NCBI GenBank assembly: GCA_965250215.1
Contig: CBDFNN010000004.1
Location: 3,100,001 to 3,164,000 of the forward strand
Reading direction: 5' to 3'
DNA length: 64,000 nt
Source of the DNA: CBDFNN01 sp965250215
GTDB lineage: Bacteria; Bacteroidota; Rhodothermia; Rhodothermales; DATKEJ01
Shown here: piece after piece, positions 9,118 through 16,778 of the stretch
How the letters are laid out: each line of letters begins with the position of its first letter
How positions within the stretch are numbered: the stretch's first letter is position 1
The notes under the pieces: generated by a model
Seen by the model: the letters and a program-made list of their open reading frames with translations, nothing else
Database searches by the model: none
What the model was told of the DNA's origin: nothing
Made by a program: the position numbers and the translations under genes

Positions 9118-9350
9118 AGGTTTCGACTGATCAACTCGGCTATGAAAATCAAATGGGGCATCAAATGACTTTGTCCTGTCGCGGGATCTTAGAATCGATA
9201 TCAGTTACGAATGTCCCTAAGGGCAGCTTACGGGGCCGAACTCCTACTGACTTTCAGAAGGAAGCCATGCATCGAGAAAATCAAATGAGATATTTCATTC
9301 AGCATGAGGAGCCCTGCTACATCAAGGGTTTCCAAGTTACTCTCTTGAGA

Positions 9351-10679
9351 CTAGATTCTTGAAGCGATTAGAAATGCGATCTCCAAGGATTGCTCGTAGT
9401 TGAGCCGTGGGTCAACTTGAGACTTATAGGCGGACTTAAGATCTTCGTCCTTCAATCCTTTTGCACCTCCGGTACATTCCGTGACGTTTTCACCAGTCAG
9501 TTCGAAATGTACTCCTCCCAATATAGAATCCATGCTCTCATGAATATCAAAGGACTGATCAATTTCTGAGATGATGTTCTCAAAACGACGCGTCTTGTGT
9601 CCCGTACTTGCGAACTCTGTGTTTCCGTGCATGGGATCGCAAATCCATGTCACATTCCGTCCCTCTTTTGCTATGTGCTTGATATAAGTGGGGAGCTCAT
9701 TCTTAACGCTGCCAGCGCCAAATCGATGTATAAGACTTATTCTTCCCTCCTCATTTTCCGGATTAAGAATATCAAGAATTGTAGAGAGTTCTCCCGTATC
9801 CAATCCGGGCCCTACTTTTACTCCAAGAGGATTCTCGATGCCTTTCATGTATTCAACATGGGCGCTATCGGCACTCAAAGTTCGCTTGCCAATCCAGGGC
9901 ATGTGACAACTCAAGTTATACCATCCCTGTCGACGAGGTACTTTCTGGGTCTGAGCCTGCTCGTAATGAAGATGCAAAGCCTCATGACTCGTATAAATCG
10001 TGGCCCGCTGAAGACGTTCGGCCTGTGTGCCGGTGATGGTCTCCATGAATCGAATCGAGTTTTCAATTTCTTGGACTCGATTTCTGTACTCTTCAGCCAA
10101 TGGTGAATGGTCCACGAAGTCCAGTTCCCATTGATGCGGTTTATGCAAATCAGCGAAACCGGAGTCAAGGAGAGCGCGCATGAAGTTGAGCGTCAAGGCA
10201 GCCTTTTCGTAACCTCGAAGAAGAAGATCCGGATTCGGGAATCTGTCTTTTTCCGTAAAGCCATTTCGATTGATCATGTCTCCTCGGAAAGTTGGCAGAG
10301 TCACATCTCCCCTAGTCTCCAAATTACTTGACCTTGGTTTTGCATACTGACCAGCAAATCTACCGATTCGAGTAATCGGCTTTTTGGCCCCATGAATAAG
10401 TACCAGACTCATCTGCAAAAGGATTTTCACCTTCGCCGTGATTACGTCGCCCCGACAATCATCAAAACTCTCAGAGCAATCACCGCCCTGAAGAACGAAG
10501 CGCTCACCCCTTCCGGCTGCTGCTAATTCTTCCTTGAGGGAGTTAACTTCCCAACTTGTGACCAATGGAGGTAAAACCAAAATCTCCTCCAAGACCTCGC
10601 CCAGTCTTTTCTGATCGGCATAGATTGGTTGTTGATCAATCTTCTTTTTATTCCAGCTAGAAGGACTCCACTCGGACAT
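9351..10679 (-). CDS. Class II 3-deoxy-7-phosphoheptulonate (DAHP) synthase
   Basis: A 442-residue, full-length plant/actinobacterial-type DAHP synthase. It starts W-S-P-S-S-W, has L-P-P-L-V at about 36, and the signature L-Q-G-G-D-C-S-E-S-F near 63-72, with a metal-binding Cys. Later come R-x-G-R-x-A-G-Q-Y-A-K-P-R-S, S-C-H-M-P-W-I-G, C-D-P-M-H-G-N-T and a C-terminal G-G-V-H-F-E-L-T-G-E-N-V-T-E-C. It condenses phosphoenolpyruvate and erythrose 4-phosphate, the first step of aromatic amino acid synthesis, in the cytoplasm. The prephenate dehydrogenase at 61419 serves the same pathway but is unlinked. About 230 bp upstream of the next gene on this strand hold nothing recognisable. Confidence 0.95.
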   Translation of the reverse strand: MSEWSPSSWNKKKIDQQPIYADQKRLGEVLEEILVLPPLVTSWEVNSLKEELAAAGRGERFVLQGGDCSESFDDCRGDVITAKVKILLQMSLVLIHGAKKPITRIGRFAGQYAKPRSSNLETRGDVTLPTFRGDMINRNGFTEKDRFPNPDLLLRGYEKAALTLNFMRALLDSGFADLHKPHQWELDFVDHSPLAEEYRNRVQEIENSIRFMETITGTQAERLQRATIYTSHEALHLHYEQAQTQKVPRRQGWYNLSCHMPWIGKRTLSADSAHVEYMKGIENPLGVKVGPGLDTGELSTILDILNPENEEGRISLIHRFGAGSVKNELPTYIKHIAKEGRNVTWICDPMHGNTEFASTGHKTRRFENIISEIDQSFDIHESMDSILGGVHFELTGENVTECTGGAKGLKDEDLKSAYKSQVDPRLNYEQSLEIAFLIASRI

Positions 10680-10874
10680 GACTCTCTTTTCTTGGGTTAA
10701 GGTCGAAGTCGAATAAAAGGCAGTCGTCCTGATTAAGTTTCTATTTCCTTTGATACAAAGACCATTTCCGGTAATAGAACCGCTTCCAGCATGTCTCTGC
10801 TCTCTTTATCAGTCGATAATACTGAGCACGAGAATATTTAGGGAGATGGCAGAAATGAAAAATCTAGAATCAGA

Positions 10875-12290
10875 CTATTGTACAATGAAGGACTTGGTCT
10901 CTTCGTAGTCGATACCGTTGAATCCTTCGACCTCAAGATTTGAAAAATAGACGCCAGAAGGAAGATTGCTGGTCACAAAATTATAACTGTACCATCTTCC
11001 ACCGTCCTGAAACTCAGAGATAATTTCTTCAACTTCTCGACCCAAGGAATCAAATATCTTCAGTGTTGCAATTCCGTCTCGCAAAAGAAAATATGCAAGC
11101 TTTGTCTGGGTTGTCGAAGGATTGGGAAATGGCTGTTCTAAAATGTAGGAGTCAGCTGGACCTTGTCCAAAAGTAAGAAGCTGATCCATGTTGATCTCAA
11201 TACCTGGAATCAAGCTATAGTTGTTGTCCCCCGGACAAGAGGTGTTTCCCCAATCTCGATGTCCTGTCAGGTTCTCAGTCTCGACTCTGTAATTCTCAGC
11301 CAGATAAGCAAACACAGTGGTAAGGGAATCGAGGGCAGCAGGACTGATAGAATCATTACACGGGTAAGACGTCTCCGCAGGGTGATAACAGCCCAAGAGA
11401 CAAACACCAATATTACCTGTATTGGCGCCTCCCGCGTGAGCGCCACGAACCAATGCCGGAGGGTCCTCGAACGAAGCATTTGCATTTTGATAAGGTCTTC
11501 CTTGATATAGATTCCCCTCCTCGTCGACAACAAAATGATATCCTATATCGCTCCATCCTCTCCCATTTTGATGAAAGTCCTGGATTGCTTTGACCTGAGC
11601 CAATCCTTCCGAAAGGTTTTCGGCTCCAAAGCCCGCCGCGTGATGAAAAGTGATGTGGTTGACATTTGGGTTTCCTAATGGACTCGTGTTACCGATAAAC
11701 CCTTCTGCACCCCACTCCGAGCGAGGGTGTATTCTAGGCGGGTCAATTACTCCCGCGTAGGGAATAGTGGATTGAGAGTTAGAATCGCCATATTGCTCTT
11801 CATCCCTTTCACTATCGTTCCTGAAATAGCCCATCAATGAAATACTCACTGCCTCAAATGCCAATCCTTTGAAAGCAATCTCGAAGTCGTATGCGGCAAA
11901 GGGCATCGCTCCTCGATAGGAAGCGAGAAAGTCCCCTGAAGTGGCCGACTCGACGACATACATGCTGGACCAATCATCACTGTCTGAGAATCGAATCATA
12001 ACTTCGTCTAGCTCTTCGACGCTAGTACCTTGAATTATAATTCCGTCATAGTCTACAACGTGCTTTTGAGAACTGAAAACAGCTGAAGGAATGCCCTGAA
12101 GAGAAACGGCAGAAATGGTTTCTATGGAAACTGTCGCATCAACCATGTCGGCCGCAAGTTGAGCGAGGGTCTCTTGGCTAGAAGAGAAGAGAGCAAATAC
12201 TACAAGAACCACACGCAAGGCTGGCTTAGAATTCCATCCCAAGTGTGAACCAATGAGTTTGATCAAGCCGACCGAAATCTGCATATGCAT
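10875..12290 (-). CDS. Secreted N-acetylmuramoyl-L-alanine amidase (PGRP/amidase_2) with sorting domain
   Basis: The protein has an N-terminal signal region (L-V-V-F-A-L-F, cut near T-L-A-Q), a beta-rich region, and a peptidoglycan recognition/amidase_2 domain (about 170-370). That domain shows R-S-E-W-G-A, H-H-A-A-G with zinc-binding His, G-Y-H-F-V-V, and G-H-R-D-W-G with T-S-C-P-G-D. The last 80 residues are a type IX-like sorting/FlgD-like domain (F-P-N-P-S-T, L-K-I-F-D-S-L-G-R-E-V). It should cut the amide between muramic acid and the stem peptide. The longest start overlaps the PorV-like gene by 65 bp; a GTG or TTG nearer the hydrophobic segment is possible. Fourth and last gene of the minus-strand operon. 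Confidence 0.88.
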   Translation of the reverse strand: MHMQISVGLIKLIGSHLGWNSKPALRVVLVVFALFSSSQETLAQLAADMVDATVSIETISAVSLQGIPSAVFSSQKHVVDYDGIIIQGTSVEELDEVMIRFSDSDDWSSMYVVESATSGDFLASYRGAMPFAAYDFEIAFKGLAFEAVSISLMGYFRNDSERDEEQYGDSNSQSTIPYAGVIDPPRIHPRSEWGAEGFIGNTSPLGNPNVNHITFHHAAGFGAENLSEGLAQVKAIQDFHQNGRGWSDIGYHFVVDEEGNLYQGRPYQNANASFEDPPALVRGAHAGGANTGNIGVCLLGCYHPAETSYPCNDSISPAALDSLTTVFAYLAENYRVETENLTGHRDWGNTSCPGDNNYSLIPGIEINMDQLLTFGQGPADSYILEQPFPNPSTTQTKLAYFLLRDGIATLKIFDSLGREVEEIISEFQDGGRWYSYNFVTSNLPSGVYFSNLEVEGFNGIDYEETKSFIVQ

Positions 12291-13266
12291 AATCTATTTT
12301 CAAACGGACTTGACTGTCTATTCTGAGATTGAGTCCTCCGCCAAAAGTGAATCCTTCCTCTCCGTCCGTCTCGAACATATTTCTGTATCCTCCCCTGAAC
12401 ATGATTAAGTCCCGGAAGGAATACTCAGCACCGGAGTTTATATACTCGCTGTTGTCATTGGGATGCGCAGCGTCGCTAGAAATTACAAGGCGATGATCTG
12501 AACTTTGAATCGCGTCCCATGCTAGGCCAACTCGAAATAACAGCGGCAAGGGTTGGCTATCGGCTAAAAATGCAGCATTTACGATATCCACATTTCCAGC
12601 ATTGCCGGCATCGGGATCTTCACTGAAGATGATATCTCTTCCAGACATTCTCATAGTCGATCCAAAATTCGAGATCGATGATCCAAGTCGTAATTTTCTA
12701 AAAGGCGTCGTAAACAAAACCCCCACGTCAAAAGCTACAGCTGATGCCGAGCTATGCCAGATCTGCTCTCTGATATATTTTAGCGATCCTCCCACAGAAA
12801 ATCGATCGGTAAGGTTGCGCCCATAGGCCAGCTGCAGTGCAAAATCTTGAGTCTTGAAACGTTCTCCCGTTCCCTCCGGCTCTTCAATTGTCCGGACTTG
12901 CAAATCACCCGAGTCGAGATAGATCAGTGACACGGCGATGGTCCCCATGCTACCTAGATTCGTCCCGTATGCTACATAGTTGTATTTGATATCGGCCAAG
13001 TATTCTGTGTAGGACAATTGGACTTCGCTACCACGAATCCCTGCGATACCGGCCGGATTCCAATAGACGGCCGACAGATCACTGGCTTCCGCGACGAAGG
13101 ATCCCCCCATCGAGATGGCTCTGGCGCCAACTCCGATTTTTAGAAACTGAGCTGCCGTTGTTCCAACTTTCGTAATAGTCTCGCCTCCTGGCGCATTGTC
13201 CTGAGCAACTGCTTGACCAAAGCTCAAGAGCAGTGCCAAGACGATATATGTAAGCTGTCTTCTCAC
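12226..13266 (-). CDS. PorV/PorQ-family outer-membrane beta-barrel protein
   Basis: A 346-residue protein with a signal peptide (cut near A-V-A-Q, residue 22), then the family hallmark F-L-K-I-G-V-G-A-R-A-I-S-M-G-G-S and Y-W-N-P-A-G-I-A-G, followed by alternating beta-strand sequence ending in an aromatic-flanked M-E-F. The family folds as FadL-like barrels; PorV itself shuttles type IX substrates to the sortase at the cell surface. The start is GTG, sharing its first base with the upstream TAG stop, which argues for translational coupling to the giant secreted protein. Because it lies among genes with sorting domains, a role in their surface display is a fair inference, but a private transport role with the TonB receptor is equally possible. 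Confidence 0.88.
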   Translation of the reverse strand: MRRQLTYIVLALLLSFGQAVAQDNAPGGETITKVGTTAAQFLKIGVGARAISMGGSFVAEASDLSAVYWNPAGIAGIRGSEVQLSYTEYLADIKYNYVAYGTNLGSMGTIAVSLIYLDSGDLQVRTIEEPEGTGERFKTQDFALQLAYGRNLTDRFSVGGSLKYIREQIWHSSASAVAFDVGVLFTTPFRKLRLGSSISNFGSTMRMSGRDIIFSEDPDAGNAGNVDIVNAAFLADSQPLPLLFRVGLAWDAIQSSDHRLVISSDAAHPNDNSEYINSGAEYSFRDLIMFRGGYRNMFETDGEEGFTFGGGLNLRIDSQVRLKIDYAYADFGRLDQTHWFTLGMEF

Positions 13267-16200
13267 TATTTGATCACCGCAAATTTACCGACGTATTCTC
13301 CCTCTGGAGCCTCTACATGAAATATGTAAAGACCATATGCCACGTTCATATTGTCTTTTGTTCGGAGATCCCAAAATGCTTTCCCCTCAGTAAGTGAACC
13401 CTGATGCACAATCGTGTCCACCAATTCACCTGCAACCGTGTATATCCGTATGGTGCACTCGGGTGGCACATTCGCGAAGTACATTCTTCTCTCTCCGCGT
13501 TGCGTCCTTGAAATCGGATTCCTCGGTTCAATCTCGTTTGTAGCGACATATGGATTTGGGACCGCGTATACGTTTGAAAGACCCTCTCGAATTGCGTCAG
13601 AATCTGAAGCGGCTCCGCTTGTCGTTAAGAGAAAGGAATCATTTCCCGTGAAGGGTTTGTCTGTCTTTATAAAGAAGACATCTCCCGCGCCGGGTCTTGC
13701 TCCAACATCGCCAAGATTTATTTCCCAAGTCGCTGATTGAACACCGTCTAAATCCTCGACAAAAATCAAAGATTCGTCTACGTCCCAGACGCCATTTCTA
13801 TTGAGATCAGGAACGAAGACAGTGATCTCTTGATTGGCTTTTGAAATATTAATTACTCTGAACGGAATTGGGAGGTTAGAGGAAATACTTGTCCCTACAT
13901 TTTCACTAGAGAACACGATTTCGTAATCACTTGGATAGGGTGTTCTGTTTGGCCCTGCGCTGGCAGGTCGAACTTCAAATGGAATATCTTTGCCACCTGC
14001 TGACCAACCCGTTTCGGCATCGTTAATCTGTAGGCGGTCATCCCGTAAGCGAAGGTGAATACCATCAAATACGATGTTTGCCTCTTCATTTTGGACGTAC
14101 TGACTAGCAACAATAGGGCGGTACTTGAAAATGGCTGTCAATTCTTCTCCATTTATGTCGGCGATCAATTCGAGCGATCCTGGACTAGGATTAAGCTGAT
14201 AGTCTGAGCCATTGGTCAAAGGAGTTCCATTCGCCCGTACAAGGGAAAATGTGTCGGGATCGATGTTCCGGTATCCAAGACCCGTAGCTTTGCCTGCACC
14301 CCCACCAATGAAGCTGATCATTTTTGTTTGATCATCGATGACGTCGTAGGAAATAACACTTTCCGTACTTTCCATAAAATCGATACGATACTTTCCTCCA
14401 GTCGGAACGTCCAAGGGATTTAATAATTCGGCAACAACTTCCCCAGTAGCGAGACCACTTAGTTGCTCAACCATTTTATCCGGACTGACATAACCCGTTG
14501 GTTTCGGTCCTGGCACCACGCTTGCCGTATTTTTGTCATAAATGTAGCTATCTGTGACTGGGTTGTAGGTGATCGTTTTACTTGTCTCGGTTGGGGCAAT
14601 ACCGTCGACGAAATCATCCAAACCACCAGGTGCAAATCCGCGGTCATAGGCAGCTACAGTGTAGTAATAGGTCTGACCGTTCCTGACATTATTGGAATCT
14701 ACATAGGTATGGAACAAGCCGGTATCATCTCCCAAGTCGTAGGACACGCCACGTTTTGGATAGGCGATTGGTGATGGACCAGTTATGCCATTAGCCTTAT
14801 CAAATTTCGCCTCGACTCCCACAAATGATTTCAATGGTGAGAAAAGAAAAGCCGATCCGTTTATGTCGGTGATGGTTTGCTGATCAGCGAATTCATTGTC
14901 GACAGATCTGTAGATAGCGTAGCCTTCAAAGTCTTGCTCCCGTGAAAGAGGATCAACGGAAGCCTCAGCAACATCATCCCAATACAAAGTGACCTTCTTG
15001 TCTCCTGGGACAGCTGTCAAAGATGGCTTGGCGGGTGGCTTGGCGAATCGATAGCCCACATCAAATATCTGCTGAACAGTCTCCGCGTTAAGTGTCAAAT
15101 CCTCGAGGCTCTCTCCAACAATCAAAGCAATCGAAAATCGCTTAGTCTCTCCAGCTCTCAAGGGGAATGATCCTGAACCGTATAAGAAGACATAGTCGCC
15201 GGGATCTTCTGGAATATTGTCGAACCTACCTGGCTGAACGAACTGCCAAACTCTCTCGTCATTTGATATTCTATTTCCGCCAAAAGGAGGTGCTGTAAAT
15301 GAAGTCAAACCGATCATGTCGCTTTCATCGATATCGGTAAACTCAAAATTTGGTTCTCCAGGACGAGTGATGTCAAAAGGATCTCCAGATGTCGGGAAGC
15401 CATCTCCTTCTCCGGCGTCTCCTGTTCCAGCTACGCCATCTTCGCCAACGTCATCGGTTTCCGCATCCCAATCTCCATCATTGTCAATGCCATCTGTCCA
15501 CGATTCATCGATATAGCCATCAGCGTCGTTGTCGATACCGTCTCCAGGATAAGCTTGACCATTTATCACCTCGTTACCAAGGCCCGGGCTCTCTAAAAAC
15601 TTGTAACCAAAGTATCCAGGCCGTTTTCCCGCGACGTCAGATCTTCCATCAGCGTCAAAAGCGAAAACCATATTGAGCTCTTGATCAAAAAAGGCGAGGT
15701 CATCAAACCAGTCGCCTGGGCCTCCAATGTGTGGATCTCCCCACATACCAAAGGTCACCTTGTCTAAATCCTTTTCGCTTTTATTCGAAATCTTGTAAAC
15801 GAGGAAAATGGCATCTTCAGCAAGAGGGTTGCTCCACTGGTAAAGCCTCGTTTCGACCTCTAAACCCATTCCCCTGATTGTGCTATCACTTTCGAAAGGT
15901 TCATAAGCAAATTCAGCGTTGGCGTAGTCGTTCATGAAGAACATGCCCTCTTTGTCCGCATTTGATGAACCCTGCTGCAAGGCTCCCGGCCAAACATATT
16001 CCTTAATGTTCTCATTGTACCAAGAGTCTGGCCATGAATCGGGTTTGCCATCTAGATTTGCATCTATAGCGTCGCTCGTTGGAATTTTATCCGATGTAGG
16101 TTCGACCACTTCAATTCCCTCAAATCCACCGACCGGTTCTGCACAGGGAATGGGTTGCCATCCCCAAAAGGTCGAGTTGTCGGGCGAGACTTCGCCTCCA

Positions 16201-16778
16201 TTGGAGACGATTCCATCTGATACGATGTGCATGACCCAAACTGGATCGCCATTTTCATCAGGCCAGGGGTTTCCATCCGCATCCGTTCTCAATACCGACT
16301 GTGGATCTTTGTGGCCTTCGTCGATAATTTCGGCGGCTACGAAAGGACCAAACTCATAGCCGTAGCCGAGGCCGTTCCAAACAATATCAGTGATCGTATT
16401 TCCTGGAGCCGATATTGAACCAAAGTTGAAAATCTGACTTGTGATCTTGTTACCATTCATCAACACATCTCGTCGAGATGCAAAGTCGGCGCAATCAATT
16501 CTACTTGATGCGGTCCGGAATGGTTGTGCGGCTTGATCGCTCGTCCAATCAACAATCTTTCTCGTGTCCCAGCCTTTCTCTCTCAGCTGGACTTGAGCAC
16601 TTGCTAAGGAAGCGGTCGCAAAAATTAGCAAAACTGCTAATAAAAAAGCGGGTTGCGGTGTGCGGTGTGCCGTAGGAGGTAAAACCAATTTCGGCGATCT
16701 CTCCCTACGGCCAGCAGCCAACGGCCAAGGGCTAGCCGAGCATCCCAATTCAAATAAAGTTTTCGTAATTCTTCTCAT
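13266..16778 (-). CDS. Giant secreted protein with calcium-type acidic repeats, Fn3-like and C-terminal sorting domain
   Basis: A 1170-residue protein. Start ATG overlaps the TonB receptor stop (TAATG). The N-terminus is odd: about 30 residues rich in Pro/Arg (codons 14-43) separate M-R-R-I-T-K-T from the true hydrophobic signal core (A-F-L-L-A-V-L-L-I-F...A-S-A-Q), and they are encoded by an inverted heptad-repeat element at 16653-16732. A region near 405-460 has acidic D-x-D-x-D-G calcium-binding type repeats, as in thrombospondin type 3/dockerin-like loops. Residues about 595-720 resemble an Fn3 module (K-V-T-L-Y-W-D-D). The last 90 residues (V-P-N-P-Y-V-A, I-R-I-Y-T-V-A-G-E-L-V) are a FlgD/type IX-like sorting domain. 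Molecular role unknown; it always travels with the TonB receptor and PorV-like gene here. Confidence 0.85.
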   Translation of the reverse strand: MRRITKTLFELGCSASPWPLAAGRRERSPKLVLPPTAHRTPQPAFLLAVLLIFATASLASAQVQLREKGWDTRKIVDWTSDQAAQPFRTASSRIDCADFASRRDVLMNGNKITSQIFNFGSISAPGNTITDIVWNGLGYGYEFGPFVAAEIIDEGHKDPQSVLRTDADGNPWPDENGDPVWVMHIVSDGIVSNGGEVSPDNSTFWGWQPIPCAEPVGGFEGIEVVEPTSDKIPTSDAIDANLDGKPDSWPDSWYNENIKEYVWPGALQQGSSNADKEGMFFMNDYANAEFAYEPFESDSTIRGMGLEVETRLYQWSNPLAEDAIFLVYKISNKSEKDLDKVTFGMWGDPHIGGPGDWFDDLAFFDQELNMVFAFDADGRSDVAGKRPGYFGYKFLESPGLGNEVINGQAYPGDGIDNDADGYIDESWTDGIDNDGDWDAETDDVGEDGVAGTGDAGEGDGFPTSGDPFDITRPGEPNFEFTDIDESDMIGLTSFTAPPFGGNRISNDERVWQFVQPGRFDNIPEDPGDYVFLYGSGSFPLRAGETKRFSIALIVGESLEDLTLNAETVQQIFDVGYRFAKPPAKPSLTAVPGDKKVTLYWDDVAEASVDPLSREQDFEGYAIYRSVDNEFADQQTITDINGSAFLFSPLKSFVGVEAKFDKANGITGPSPIAYPKRGVSYDLGDDTGLFHTYVDSNNVRNGQTYYYTVAAYDRGFAPGGLDDFVDGIAPTETSKTITYNPVTDSYIYDKNTASVVPGPKPTGYVSPDKMVEQLSGLATGEVVAELLNPLDVPTGGKYRIDFMESTESVISYDVIDDQTKMISFIGGGAGKATGLGYRNIDPDTFSLVRANGTPLTNGSDYQLNPSPGSLELIADINGEELTAIFKYRPIVASQYVQNEEANIVFDGIHLRLRDDRLQINDAETGWSAGGKDIPFEVRPASAGPNRTPYPSDYEIVFSSENVGTSISSNLPIPFRVINISKANQEITVFVPDLNRNGVWDVDESLIFVEDLDGVQSATWEINLGDVGARPGAGDVFFIKTDKPFTGNDSFLLTTSGAASDSDAIREGLSNVYAVPNPYVATNEIEPRNPISRTQRGERRMYFANVPPECTIRIYTVAGELVDTIVHQGSLTEGKAFWDLRTKDNMNVAYGLYIFHVEAPEGEYVGKFAVIK
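16653..16732. repeat. Inverted heptad-repeat element inside a coding sequence
   Basis: On the plus strand, GCGGTGT occurs twice (16655-16668), then GCCGTAG (16669-16675). After a 22-bp spacer, CTCCCTACGGC (16701-16711) is the near-perfect complement of GCCGTAGGAG (16669-16678). The right arm continues in heptads CTACGGC, CAGCAGC, CAACGGC, CAAGGGC (16705-16732). The element lies in codons 14-43 of the minus-strand gene starting at 16778 and keeps its frame. Confidence 0.8.

Noticed and set aside
9153..9362. 69-codon plus-strand frame in the gap between two minus-strand genes
   Set aside because: It runs into the DAHP synthase end, has no start context, and no family features.
9597..10106. Plus-strand frame of 169 codons
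   Set aside because: It lies antisense to the well-supported class II DAHP synthase and has no motif; long shadow frames like this are expected.
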